Shown: positions 8,970 to 17,674, counted from the first letter of the stretch. The stretch: DNA of 64,000 bases from Hoylesella nanceiensis DSM 19126 = JCM 15639 (GCF_000379965.1 NZ_KB904327.1:248001-312000), one strand, 5' to 3'. The notes: generated by a model from the letters alone, not told the origin. Numbers and translations: made by a program.

Positions 8970-9101
8970 TTAGTTTAGACAAATAACCTTCTTGTTGTTA
9001 TTTAAATGAAGAGTTTTATACGAGTAAGCTAATTGACGAATTAGCATTAATGTCTTCTCTGAAGGATTTAATTCTTCTGTAGTAAAAATTTTTATAGGCA
9101 T
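8970..9101 (-). CDS. Small hypothetical protein (43 aa) upstream of rpe
   Basis: An ATG-initiated reading frame of 43 codons with the N-terminus MPIKIFTTEELNPSEKTL, a basic middle and the end NNNKKVICLN. It ends 6 bases before the rpe start, so translational coupling or a shared transcript is likely. The FTxEELxPSxKTLxxIRQ pattern looks like a structured helical microprotein, but I cannot name a family. Support is the operon-like spacing and protein-like composition only. The rest of the 8964-9284 gap holds this ORF and the gdhA terminator. Confidence 0.5.
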   Translation of the reverse strand: MPIKIFTTEELNPSEKTLMLIRQLAYSYKTLHLNNNKKVICLN

Positions 9102-9208
9102 AAAATTTTATTGTTAAATACTATAGTTATAACGCCATTTTATTTCCTTTATTATATAAAAAACTAAATAATTCTATCTTTTTATTTTGACAGAAGAATA
9201 AAATAAAA

Positions 9209-9247
9209 AAGGAGAGTGTACCTTGTAATAAGGTGACACCTTCCTTT
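9209..9247 (-). terminator. Terminator of gdhA
   Basis: An imperfect hairpin (AAGGAGAGTGTACCTT and AAGGTGACACCTTCCTT) that reads into a T run on the minus strand, 38 bases past the gdhA stop codon. Confidence 0.65.
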
Positions 9248-9284
9248 TCAATTCTTAATTACTTATATATTCTTTTTAAAAAGC

Positions 9285-10619
9285 TTATATAATACCTTGT
9301 GCCATCATTGCATTTGCCACTTTTAAGAATCCTGCAATATTTGCACCTTTCACATAATTGATGTATCCATCTGCTTCAGTTCCATATTTAACGCAGTTCT
9401 CATGGATATCATCCATTATGCTATGTAGTTTAGAATCCACTTCTTCACGACTCCAATTCAATCGTTCTGAGTTCTGAGTCATCTCTAATCCAGATACAGC
9501 AACACCGCCTGCGTTAGATGCTTTGCCTGGAGCATATAGTATTTTTGCATCTTGGAACACCTTAATAGCTTCAGGAGTAGTAGGCATGTTCGCTCCTTCG
9601 CTGATCGCAATAACGCCATTTGCAACAAGAGTTTTTGCGTCTTCTTCAGTAATTTCGTTTTGTGTTGCACAAGGAGTAGCGATATCTGCCACTTCACTCC
9701 ATGGTCTTCCCCCTGGTACATACTTCACTCCATATTGCTCAGCATATTCCTTTATTCTTCCACGTTCAATGTTCTTTAGCTCCATTACGAATGCTAACTT
9801 CTCTGAATCAATGCCATCTGGGTCGTAAATATATCCATCAGAATCAGATAAAGTTACAGGAACTGCTCCTAATTCGATAAGCTTTTCAACAGTATATTGA
9901 GCAACATTTCCTGAACCAGAAACAAGAACACGCTTGCCTTTTAGTGACTGATTGCGTGTTTTAAGCATGTTTTGTAGGAAGTAGATATTACCATATCCAG
10001 TTGCTTCAGGACGTATATTAGAACCTCCAAAGTCTTTTCCTTTTCCGGTTAAAACGCCAGTAAAGACATGAGTTAACTTCTTATATTGACCAAACATATA
10101 GCCTACTTCACGACCTCCAACACCAATGTCGCCTGCAGGGATATCTTCATCAGCTCCAATATGACGATAAAGCTCTTGCATAAAGGCTTGACAGAAACGC
10201 ATAACCTCAGCATTACTCTTACCTCGTGGAGAGAAATCTGAACCGCCTTTTGCACCTCCCATAGGAAGAGTTGTTAAGGCATTCTTAAATGTTTGTTCAA
10301 AAGCTAAGAACTTTAAGATAGATAAGTTTACCGACTTATGAAAGCGGATACCACCTTTATATGGACCAATTACATTGTTATGTTGCACTCGATACCCCAT
10401 ATTGGTTTGTACATTACCCTTGTCGTCTACCCATGTTACTCTGAATTGAACAATTCTATCAGGAATACATAGACGTTCAATAAGGTTCACTCTCTCAAAC
10501 TCTGGGTGCTTGTTGTATTCTTCTTCAATTGTTTCTAGCACCTCTGTCACTGCCTGAATGTATTCAGGTTCATTTGGAAACCTTTGTTTAAGAGTTTCTA
10601 ATACTTCATTTGCTTTCAT
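9285..10619 (-). CDS. gdhA: Glutamate dehydrogenase, NADP-type hexameric
   Basis: Assimilates ammonium by reductive amination of 2-oxoglutarate. The 444-residue length matches the small hexameric class. Substrate and catalytic segments are GPYKGGIRFHKSVN (about 88), the catalytic-lysine motif PMGGAKGGSDFSPRGK (about 119) and PAGDIGVGGREVGYMFG (about 162). The Rossmann domain carries VSGSGNVAQYTVEKL (about 232). It appears monocistronic, with its own terminator downstream; no clear TAnnTTTG box was seen just upstream. Cofactor choice (NADP rather than NAD) is inferred from class and length. Confidence 0.95.
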   Translation of the reverse strand: MKANEVLETLKQRFPNEPEYIQAVTEVLETIEEEYNKHPEFERVNLIERLCIPDRIVQFRVTWVDDKGNVQTNMGYRVQHNNVIGPYKGGIRFHKSVNLSILKFLAFEQTFKNALTTLPMGGAKGGSDFSPRGKSNAEVMRFCQAFMQELYRHIGADEDIPAGDIGVGGREVGYMFGQYKKLTHVFTGVLTGKGKDFGGSNIRPEATGYGNIYFLQNMLKTRNQSLKGKRVLVSGSGNVAQYTVEKLIELGAVPVTLSDSDGYIYDPDGIDSEKLAFVMELKNIERGRIKEYAEQYGVKYVPGGRPWSEVADIATPCATQNEITEEDAKTLVANGVIAISEGANMPTTPEAIKVFQDAKILYAPGKASNAGGVAVSGLEMTQNSERLNWSREEVDSKLHSIMDDIHENCVKYGTEADGYINYVKGANIAGFLKVANAMMAQGII

Positions 10620-10751
10620 CTTTACCTTATTTGTTTTTATGTGAACAATTAATTTTTAATACTAATAATGTGTGTAAATAGATGATAATAAACAATCTTA
10701 ATCGTTATTCTATCTCCGTTATTATTCTTTGTTTTAAAATCTTTATGTCTA

Positions 10752-11393
10752 TTATTTCTTTACTTCTTCAAATTGAATATTGATTTTTTGAATTCCCATA
10801 GCCCTAAAAAAGTTCTTCATTTGCATTTCCGCATTCTCTTGGGCAGATGTGATATTCTCCTTTGTCATACATCTATTATAGATACGTTTGTAAGCTTTTT
10901 GATACATTTCTTGGCGTGCTTTGGCGTCCCAAGAACCTTTTTCAAAGAATGAAACCGTTTTAGCCTCATCAATAAAATTATTGTCTAGTAACTTAATCGG
11001 AGGCAATGTGGCAATTAAAGAATCACCTTCTAGTTTTGCCCAGCCTGGTTTTGCATCCCTAAAGTTTATGCCTAAATGAAGCGTTCCATAGTAAATACGA
11101 ACCAATTCTGCATCTCCAAAGAAGCCATGTCGAGTGGAATCAACCATTTCTTCTGTACTAATAGAAAGGAATTCCCATTCTCCAAGAGTCTTAATTTGTT
11201 GGATTTGAGTTACTGTAAATCCCGTATTTTCATTGTCATTTACACCAATAGAAGTCTTTCTTATACTGAAAAATATAAGAAGAGCCACTACAACTACAGC
11301 GCAAATAGCTAATATCAAGATATTACTTCTTTTAAAAAGCCATCTTAAAAGCAACTCTTTTATTTTATTAGATTTATTTTCCTGCTGATTCAT
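10752..11393 (-). CDS. DUF4230 family membrane-anchored protein
   Basis: A 213-residue protein with a short charged cytoplasmic N-terminus, one membrane helix at about 25-44 (ILILAICAVVVVALLIFF) and an extracytoplasmic domain of the DUF4230 type. Typical family stretches are IKTLGEWEFLSISTEE, YYGTLHLGINF, ATLPPIKLLDNNFID and the C-terminal helices ending in MGIQKINIQFE. The function of DUF4230 is unknown. Its start overlaps the end of the next upstream gene (11374-12051) by 20 bases, and the two proteins share the domain, so they look like co-translated paralogues. Confidence 0.75.
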   Translation of the reverse strand: MNQQENKSNKIKELLLRWLFKRSNILILAICAVVVVALLIFFSIRKTSIGVNDNENTGFTVTQIQQIKTLGEWEFLSISTEEMVDSTRHGFFGDAELVRIYYGTLHLGINFRDAKPGWAKLEGDSLIATLPPIKLLDNNFIDEAKTVSFFEKGSWDAKARQEMYQKAYKRIYNRCMTKENITSAQENAEMQMKNFFRAMGIQKINIQFEEVKK

Positions 11394-12051
11394 TTCGTGT
11401 TATTGTATTGGTTATTAACGATGAAGCATTGTTGCTATTAAGTTCTTTTCTAAATGTTATTGTGATGTTTTCTTCCTTAAATCCTAAGCCAACAAAAATA
11501 GGTATGAGTGTTTTTGCTGCACTTATGCGTGCCAGTTCTAATACATCTAACTTAGGAATATCTTTTATTATTGCCTTTCTTCCTTCTTGTTCATAGTGTG
11601 CTAGCTCTTCATCTGTAAAGTTACTGCGCATAAGAGCAACATATTGTTTGATATTAGAATGATCTATGCGAGAAGAAGTAAGGGTTAATTGTGGATCGGG
11701 CAATATAATATTTATTTGATCTTTGTTGCGTATTATATTGGAAGAAGAAAAATTATTAAAGTCGACGTAGGCTTTAATTGTTGCATCAAGAGGTATGGCC
11801 AGCTTGCGTTGGCTTACAGGAAGCTTTACGTTAAACGATTGATTGAGAAATGTTCCTGATATTTCTTTATCATCGGTGTGGGTTATTATCTTTCTAACTT
11901 TTACTTCTGCAGAATATAAGCGAGAACATTTTTGAACCTGAGTAACTAACATTGGAATGGTGTCTATACTCTCAGGAGCATCTAATGTTTTATTCTTTTT
12001 ACATCCTAATAATAGAAATACAAATAGAATAGCAATACTTAATACCTTCAT
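11374..12051 (-). CDS. DUF4230 family lipoprotein
   Basis: A 225-residue protein with a lipoprotein signal (FVFLLLGC, cysteine near 17). The mature part has the DUF4230 layout: VTQVQKCSRLYSAEVKVRKI, then IILPDPQLTLTSSRID (the counterpart of ATLPPIKLLDN in the downstream partner) and a C-terminal LVGLGFKEENITITFRK-like segment. It overlaps the partner gene by 20 bases. A -7 box TATCTTTG lies 23 bases upstream on the minus strand (12074-12081). Function is unknown; a lipid-anchored and a helix-anchored member may form a complex. Confidence 0.75.
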   Translation of the reverse strand: MKVLSIAILFVFLLLGCKKNKTLDAPESIDTIPMLVTQVQKCSRLYSAEVKVRKIITHTDDKEISGTFLNQSFNVKLPVSQRKLAIPLDATIKAYVDFNNFSSSNIIRNKDQINIILPDPQLTLTSSRIDHSNIKQYVALMRSNFTDEELAHYEQEGRKAIIKDIPKLDVLELARISAAKTLIPIFVGLGFKEENITITFRKELNSNNASSLITNTITRNESAGK

Positions 12052-12073
12052 ACCTTTATGATTTGAGTCGATG

Positions 12074-12142
12074 CAAAGATAATAAAATAATGTAGAAATA
12101 AAATAATTAAGTACTTTATTTTATGAAAAAGTTTTATCTTTG
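12074..12142. promoter_or_regulatory. Divergent promoter pair between 12051 and 12273
   Basis: Two -7 boxes with the same TATCTTTG sequence, one on the minus strand (12074-12081) facing the DUF4230 pair and one on the plus strand (12135-12142) facing the cysteine-rich secreted protein. Neither has a clear TTTG -33 box. The plus-strand start would give a leader of about 125 bases. Confidence 0.55.
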
Positions 12143-12272
12143 CATCTGAAATAGTGGTAAACTATCATTTAATTACTTATTATATAGTAGGTGATATTGT
12201 AGAAAAGTGATATTTTAATGGTATAAATTGCTATAAATTTAAAATTAAGAATTAAAGAAAAGGAGATTTATT

Positions 12273-12902
12273 ATGAAAAAAATGATGTTAGCATTGGTTG
12301 CAATGTTTGCGTTAAGCTCAGCAACTTTTGCTCAAGAATGTTGTAAAAAAGACGGAGAAAAGAAAGAAGTTAGTAAAGCAGATTTCGCTCAAAAGCGCAC
12401 AGAACAAATGGCTGAACGCTATGGTTTAAATAGCGATCAAAAGGCAAAATTACTTGCTGTAAATACTGCTTTCTTTGAAAAATATGGCAAAAAATGCAAT
12501 GGTTGCCCAAACAAAGAACAAGCAAACAAAGATTGTTGCGACAAAAAACAAGAAGCAAAGCAAGATTGCTGTAAAGACAAAAAAGAATGTTCAAAGAAAG
12601 ACGAAGCAGCAAAAGGCGACAAAAAAGATTGTTGTAAAAAGGCTAATAACGGTCAGCCAGTAGCTAAAAAGTGCGAAAAGGACGGAAAAGAATGTTCTAA
12701 AGACGCTCAAAAAAAAGGCGAATGCCCAAAAAGTAGTTGTGAGAAAGAAAACAACAAAGAACAAGTAAAGGCTGATGTAGCAAAGTATAAGAGCGACTTA
12801 AAGCAAATCTTTACAAAAGAACAATACGAAAAATACGAGAATGATATAAAGGAAAGACAAGAACGTCTTAAAGCTGCAATGGAAAAGAAACAAGCAGAGT
12901 AA
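12273..12902 (+). CDS. Secreted cysteine/lysine-rich protein, DUF4890/Spy-like
   Basis: A 209-residue secreted protein with a signal peptide (1-20, ending TFAQ). The flanks resemble the Bacteroidetes DUF4890 or Spy/CpxP-like helical repeats: KRTEQMAERYGLNSDQKAKLLAVN (about 41-65) and DLKQIFTKEQYEKYENDIKERQERL near the C-terminus. Between them lies a low-complexity insert (about 75-160) packed with Lys, Glu and Cys, containing repeated DCC pairs and KEC/CPK units, more than 20 cysteines in all. Such clusters suggest periplasmic metal binding or redox buffering; that is inference. It is monocistronic with its own promoter and terminator. Confidence 0.75.
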   Translation: MKKMMLALVAMFALSSATFAQECCKKDGEKKEVSKADFAQKRTEQMAERYGLNSDQKAKLLAVNTAFFEKYGKKCNGCPNKEQANKDCCDKKQEAKQDCCKDKKECSKKDEAAKGDKKDCCKKANNGQPVAKKCEKDGKECSKDAQKKGECPKSSCEKENNKEQVKADVAKYKSDLKQIFTKEQYEKYENDIKERQERLKAAMEKKQAE

Positions 12903-12960
12903 TATTTCAACTCAATTGTTTTATTTATAACCTGTATTCATTCTTGAATTGAAGTTATAA

Positions 12961-13003
12961 ACCGACACATTCCAATAAAAAAGAATGTGTCGGTCTTTTT
13001 TTA
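12961..13003 (+). terminator. Strong intrinsic terminator
   Basis: A perfect 12-bp stem (ACCGACACATTC at 12961-12972 with GAATGTGTCGGT at 12983-12994) followed by a long T run. It ends the cysteine-rich protein gene. Confidence 0.9.
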
Positions 13004-13016
13004 CACTATTTCTTTG

Positions 13017-13024
13017 TATCTTTG
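13017..13024 (+). promoter_or_regulatory. -7 box TATCTTTG
   Basis: This box directly follows the terminator and predicts a transcript start near 13030. Upstream in-frame start codons of the next gene are therefore unlikely to be used, and the start at 13059 is preferred. Confidence 0.6.
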
Positions 13025-13058
13025 CGCCCAAAATAATACTATTTTTATTTTAGTACAA

Positions 13059-13664
13059 ATGAAAAGAATTATGAACAAGACGTTATTCTATGCCTTTTTT
13101 GTTGCGGCTTTTGCTCTTTTACAAGTTGGATGTGCCAAGAAAAAGGAAACAACCAACATTATAACTCATAAAGAGAAGAAACAAAAGCCTAAGCCAACAC
13201 AAAAAGTGGGTGACTTTTCACAGACAAGAACCATCTCATGGTTAGGCAGTAATATTAGAATTACTACAGAACGTGTGGCGGATAAAAGTCTTTCTATTGT
13301 TCAAGATGAAAATGGAAATAAGTATTATGACAATAAAATCATATTGAAAATACAACGTGCTGATGGCTCAATGTTCTTAGAACGAGTGTTTTATAAATCA
13401 GATTTCTCTAAATTTATAGATGCTTCTGCGGATAAAACAACAGCTCTTCTAGGAGTCGTTTTTGATAGAGTAGATGGCGATCACTTAATATTTGCTGCAA
13501 GTGTTGGTTCACCTGATAAAATAAGTGACGAGTTTATCCCACTTGTTTTGAAAGTTTCTAAATCAGGTAGCTTATCAATGTATAGAGATTCTCAAATGGA
13601 TACCAACGATGGTAGCGTTCCAATAGGGGCAAATACTACTGATGAGGAAGAAGAAGGAGTATAG
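13059..13664 (+). CDS. Lipoprotein, possibly DUF4738 family
   Basis: The open frame extends upstream to 12987, but that part lies before the promoter and over the terminator, so I place the start at 13059 (an alternative ATG is at 13071). The resulting 201-residue protein has a lipoprotein signal (LLQVGC, cysteine near 25) and a mature beta-rich domain: TRTISWLGSNIRITTERV, FLERVFYKSDFSKFI, LLGVVFDRVDGDHLIFAASVGSP and EFIPLVLKVSKSGSLSM. It ends in an acidic tail. This resembles Bacteroidales DUF4738 lipoproteins, an assignment I hold loosely. Function is unknown. Confidence 0.7.
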   Translation: MKRIMNKTLFYAFFVAAFALLQVGCAKKKETTNIITHKEKKQKPKPTQKVGDFSQTRTISWLGSNIRITTERVADKSLSIVQDENGNKYYDNKIILKIQRADGSMFLERVFYKSDFSKFIDASADKTTALLGVVFDRVDGDHLIFAASVGSPDKISDEFIPLVLKVSKSGSLSMYRDSQMDTNDGSVPIGANTTDEEEEGV

Positions 13665-13698
13665 AACTAGATTATAAAAAGAAATAAAATAGAAAAGT

Positions 13699-13735
13699 AA
13701 ATGGTAGCTTCTTATGTTGAGAAGTTACCATTTTT
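13699..13735 (+). terminator. Intrinsic terminator
   Basis: The hairpin AAATGGTAGCTTCT / AGAAGTTACCATTT with loop TATGTTG is followed by TTTT. It lies 35 bases after the lipoprotein stop and before array B. Confidence 0.8.
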
Positions 13736-13806
13736 CTTGTTTATGTATTATAAAAACTCTTTCCATCATAACGTGGTTGTTTTTAAAGATTCTTCTTTTG
13801 CTATAT

Positions 13807-13894
13807 AAAAACAATGCTTTCACATTGCAATAGTAATGTTCTTATAAGCAAAAAGTAATGCTTTTAAAATGTAAAAGCATTACTTTTATTATAT
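13807..13894 (+). repeat. 22-bp tandem array B (4 units)
   Basis: Units start at 13807, 13829, 13851 and 13873. Examples are AAAAACAATG-CTT-TCA-CATTGC and AAAAGTAATG-CTT-TTA-AAATGT. The 10-base core is kept in all four with single changes, and positions 14-16 read TTA or a near variant. The array lies between convergent genes, after the lipoprotein terminator and 42 bases before the sulfatase stop codon. Confidence 0.8.
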
Positions 13895-13936
13895 GAATAT
13901 AACTAATTAATTATCTGGATATTAATAAAAATAACC

Positions 13937-15454
13937 CTAATAGGGTAGCGTTACACTAAAATAAGGATTATCAGTGTGCTCTTTTTTAATGATATCTATC
14001 ATCTTTTTCACGATATCGGGATGTTCATTGGCAATGTCATTATCCTCGTGAATATCGTTTGCTAGATTATAAAGATGAGGCTTTCCATGTTTAACCACTA
14101 ACTTCCAATCATCCATTCTCACTCCAATTTGATTGGTTTCATCGAATTCCCAATATAAAAAGTCGTGCTTCTTTTGTCCTTTTTCTCCATAAAGAGTGGG
14201 CAGAATAGATATACCATCAAAATAATCAGTTTGCTTTTTGTTGCCATATTTCTTCTGAACATCTTTAATTCCAATCATCTCACAGAATGTAGGCATAACA
14301 TCATAGAAGGCAAAAGGATGGTCATTAACTGTATTAGGTGTAACCTTTTTAGGATAGCTAACAATGAAAGGAATTCTTATTCCACCTTCATAGCATTGAC
14401 GTTTCAAGCCTCTTAGCTTGCCATCTCGTCCAAAGAATGTAGGATCTGCGCCTCCTTCTTCGTGAGGTCCATTGTCACTGGTAAATATAATCATTGTATT
14501 TTCGTATAAACCTTGTTCCTTAAGCAACTCAATAATTTCTCCCACATAAGCATCTAAACGAGTAATCATAGCTGCAAATTGTGCATGTGTATACACTGAA
14601 GGATTGTATCTTGAACCTTCTTGCCCTCCCCAAGTCTTGTCGTTAAAGAACTTTTGTTTATAATGAGCAACGATAGAGTCGTCTGGTTGCACAAGTTCTG
14701 CATGTGGAAGAGTGTAAGTAAAGATGCCAAAGAAAGGCTTATTACTATTTTGATTCTTTATCCACTCAAGAGCTTTTTGATGAATCAAGTCTGCAGAATA
14801 TTGTGGTCTTTTAAAATAATCCTTTCCAAACATCGGATATTTAATATTCTCTTCCAAAACAACTCTTGTGGTTTCCTTATCTCCAAGTTGCTTACTAAAT
14901 CTATTTAAGAAGTTTGGATAATAGAGATGTGCTTGAAATTGGCATATAAAACCATAAAATTCATCAATTCCTCGCTTATCTGGTGTAGATGAAGAACCTT
15001 CGTATCCGCCAGCCCATTTACCAAACATTCCAGTATTATAACCATTATCTTTCATTATTTCGGGCAAGATAATGTGATTTGGATTATAAGGATGTTGACC
15101 TACAACAGAAAAGTCTTCATTATTAAGATACTTTACTTTTGGAACGTTTTTCCAATATTCTTTATTTCCACGAACCTCACAATGGCCTGTGTGTTGACCT
15201 GTCATTAGAGACGCACGAGATGGTGCACTCACTGGACTTCCTGCGTATGCTTGAGTGAAACGCATTCCATTCTTTGCCAATTTATCAATATTGGGGGTCG
15301 AAATATAAGGTTGTCCATAGCAACCAAGGTCGCCATAGCCCATATCATCACACATAATAAAAATGATGTTTGGTTTATTCTTAACTTTTGAATAGGCGTT
15401 TTGAGCCAATAAAGATAATCCACCTAGGAAAAATATTACTTTAGATTGTTTCAT
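13937..15454 (-). CDS. Arylsulfatase-family sulfatase, Ser-type, secreted
   Basis: Hydrolyses sulfate esters, probably on host glycans. The 505-residue protein has a signal peptide (to about 22), the alkaline-phosphatase-like metal site start NIIFIMCDDMGYGDLGCYG (about 29-47) and the sulfatase signature SAPSRASLMTGQHTG (about 76-90). The modified residue is serine, so maturation to formylglycine would need an anaerobic sulfatase-maturing enzyme, which is not in this window. Later landmarks are FGKWAGG, TYTLPHAE, FTSDNGPHEEGGADPTFFG and KLRGLKRQCYEGGIRIPFI. The nearest upstream box, TATCTTTA, is one base off consensus. It stands alone, without SusC/D genes. Confidence 0.93.
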   Translation of the reverse strand: MKQSKVIFFLGGLSLLAQNAYSKVKNKPNIIFIMCDDMGYGDLGCYGQPYISTPNIDKLAKNGMRFTQAYAGSPVSAPSRASLMTGQHTGHCEVRGNKEYWKNVPKVKYLNNEDFSVVGQHPYNPNHIILPEIMKDNGYNTGMFGKWAGGYEGSSSTPDKRGIDEFYGFICQFQAHLYYPNFLNRFSKQLGDKETTRVVLEENIKYPMFGKDYFKRPQYSADLIHQKALEWIKNQNSNKPFFGIFTYTLPHAELVQPDDSIVAHYKQKFFNDKTWGGQEGSRYNPSVYTHAQFAAMITRLDAYVGEIIELLKEQGLYENTMIIFTSDNGPHEEGGADPTFFGRDGKLRGLKRQCYEGGIRIPFIVSYPKKVTPNTVNDHPFAFYDVMPTFCEMIGIKDVQKKYGNKKQTDYFDGISILPTLYGEKGQKKHDFLYWEFDETNQIGVRMDDWKLVVKHGKPHLYNLANDIHEDNDIANEHPDIVKKMIDIIKKEHTDNPYFSVTLPY

Positions 15455-15659
15455 AAAACGAGTATAATAGCGTGTTTAGAGTGTAAAGATAGCTATTTAT
15501 TTTGTTTTTATAAGTATCTTTGTAAGTGTTTTTTCAGAATACCATTGTTATACATCAATAAACTACCCCGCTATGTAATTTTGTTGAGTTTTATGGTGCT
15601 TATGGTATGATATTTGATGCTTTTCCTATCAAGAAATAAAATAACATAGGAGATTAATT

Positions 15660-17573
15660 ATGGATAAAAAGCAAATACCCGTTATTGGAATGTCTTGTTC
15701 TTCATGCTCTGCGCATGTAGAAAAGAAGTTACAATCATTAAAAGGAATCAAAACTGCTTCAGTTTCGTTGCCAATGCGCAGTGCATCTGTTGAATATGAT
15801 CCCGAAATGATTACTCCTGAGGATATGAAAAAGGAAATTCAAGCTTTGGGATATGATTTGATTTTAGATGAAGAAAAATCAGTAACGGAGATTGAAAATA
15901 GAAGTTATAAGTCATTAGTAAATAAAACTATAGCTTCTTGGGTGTTGTCAATATTGTCAATGGCAGTGTCTATGTCGTGGATTTCTATTGGAGATAAGAG
16001 TGCCACCTTGCAAGTGTTGTTCATTATCTCATTAATAAATATATTATATTGTGGAAGACAATTCTACATTGTTGCAATAAAACAGTTGTTGCATAGATCT
16101 GCCAATATGGACACGCTCATTGCTTTAAGTACATTTATTGCATTTGCTTTTAGTGCTTTAGTCACCTTTGGAGCATCTACAAACACCTTCTTATCTCATT
16201 TAAATGGACATGTTTACTATGATGCTTCGGTAATGATTATTACCTTTGCACTTACTGGTAGAGTGTTAGAAGAGCGTGCCAAGAAAAGTACTTCTACTGC
16301 CATTCGTTCTCTATTAGGTTTAACTCCTAAAGTAGCACATGTGGTAGATGAGGGTAAAATTATTGATGTTCCCTTGTCAACACTGCAACGAGGAGATATT
16401 ATTGAGGTGCGAATGGGAGAGAAGGTACCCGTAGATGGTGTTATTACAGAGTTAAAAACACCTGAAGTGTTTATTGATGAGAGTATGATAACGGGTGAAC
16501 CTATTGCTGTATCGAAAAGAATTAAGGATAAAGTGCTTGCTGGAACAATGAATAAAAAAGGAACATTGTTATTTAAAGCACAACAAGTGGGCGAGAAAAC
16601 AATGCTTGCAAACATTATAAAAATGGTGCAAGAGGCTCAAAACTCCAAAGCCCCTGTTCAACGAATTGTTGACAAAATTGCATTGATTTTCGTTCCTATA
16701 GTTCTTTGTTTGGCACTCATAACATTCCTTGTGTGGTACTTTATTGGTGGACCTGACATGCTAGCAAATGCCATTTTGGCAGCAGTTGCAGTGTTAGTGA
16801 TTGCTTGTCCGTGTGCAATGGGACTTGCAACGCCTACCGCTTTGATGGTTGGAATAGGTAAAGCTGCAGAAAATAGTATCTTAATAAAAGATGCAACAGC
16901 CTTAGAGAATATTAAGAATATCAATGCAATAGTTATCGATAAGACGGGAACATTAACCATTCCTAATCCTGATGTCGATTTCACTCAATCTTCAAACCTC
17001 TCTTTTGAAGAAAGAGAATCGTTAAAGCCTCATGCAAAAGAAGCGATGGAGCAATTACAAGGCATGGGCATTGAAGTGCACATGATGACGGGTGATAATG
17101 ATGAGGCAGCGCAATATTGGGCAAATAAAGCTGGTATTAAGCATTTTAAGAGTAAAGTATTGCCTCAAGATAAAGAAACATTGGTTCGTAGTTTGCAACA
17201 AGAAGGAAAGAAGGTGGCAATGATTGGTGATGGAATAAACGACAGTCAGGCTCTTGCTGCCGCTGATGTTAGTATTGCAATGGGCAAAGGAACAGACATA
17301 GCAATAGACATAGCACAAGCAACTTTGATGGGAACAGACTTGAGAAAAATTGTTAGTGTCATAACGCTTTCAAAGAAAACGGTGGCAACAATACATCAAA
17401 ATTTGTTTTGGGCATTCATTTATAACCTTGTATGTATACCACTTGCTGCGGGCGTACCTTTGCTCTTTGGTTTGCATTTCGTTATTACTCCAATGTGGGC
17501 AAGTGCGCTAATGGCATTGTCTAGTTGTAGTGTTGTACTTAATAGTTTGCGATTAAAGAGTGTACACCTTTAA
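15660..17573 (+). CDS. Copper/heavy-metal P-type ATPase, compact form lacking a recognisable N-domain
   Basis: A 637-residue P1B-type ATPase expected to pump Cu(I) or a related metal across the inner membrane. Domain order: HMA domain with GMSCSSC (9-15), membrane pairs (about 90-205), A-domain with the TGE motif in DESMITGEP (near 280), membrane motif IACPCAMGLATP (CPC near 383) and the P-domain with DKTGTLT (aspartate near 427) and GDGIND (near 522). Only about 50 residues separate DKTG from MMTGDN, where canonical members have well over 100 that form the ATP-binding N-domain with its SEHP-type motif. No HP dipeptide of that kind is present. The reading frame is intact. A -7 box TATCTTTG lies at 15515-15522. 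Confidence 0.88.
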   Translation: MDKKQIPVIGMSCSSCSAHVEKKLQSLKGIKTASVSLPMRSASVEYDPEMITPEDMKKEIQALGYDLILDEEKSVTEIENRSYKSLVNKTIASWVLSILSMAVSMSWISIGDKSATLQVLFIISLINILYCGRQFYIVAIKQLLHRSANMDTLIALSTFIAFAFSALVTFGASTNTFLSHLNGHVYYDASVMIITFALTGRVLEERAKKSTSTAIRSLLGLTPKVAHVVDEGKIIDVPLSTLQRGDIIEVRMGEKVPVDGVITELKTPEVFIDESMITGEPIAVSKRIKDKVLAGTMNKKGTLLFKAQQVGEKTMLANIIKMVQEAQNSKAPVQRIVDKIALIFVPIVLCLALITFLVWYFIGGPDMLANAILAAVAVLVIACPCAMGLATPTALMVGIGKAAENSILIKDATALENIKNINAIVIDKTGTLTIPNPDVDFTQSSNLSFEERESLKPHAKEAMEQLQGMGIEVHMMTGDNDEAAQYWANKAGIKHFKSKVLPQDKETLVRSLQQEGKKVAMIGDGINDSQALAAADVSIAMGKGTDIAIDIAQATLMGTDLRKIVSVITLSKKTVATIHQNLFWAFIYNLVCIPLAAGVPLLFGLHFVITPMWASALMALSSCSVVLNSLRLKSVHL

Positions 17574-17639
17574 TGATTAGATAATAAAAGAAGATTGTTC
17601 TTATTAAAATGCTTTCTCTTTTACACTAGAATATCAATA

Positions 17640-17674
17640 AAAAGTCCCCCAAATAAATGGTTTGGGGGACTTTT
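17640..17674. terminator. Bidirectional terminator between the ATPase gene and uvrA
   Basis: A perfect 14-bp stem, AAAAGTCCCCCAAA (17640-17653) with TTTGGGGGACTTTT (17661-17674), between convergent genes. Confidence 0.9.

Noticed and set aside
12987-13058. Upstream extension of the lipoprotein reading frame
   Set aside because: It overlaps a strong terminator and the -7 box at 13017-13024 and would bury the lipoprotein signal inside the protein.
15515-15522. TATCTTTG as the certain promoter of the P-type ATPase
   Set aside because: No -33 box at proper spacing and 138 bases from the start; kept only as a possible box in the gene entry.
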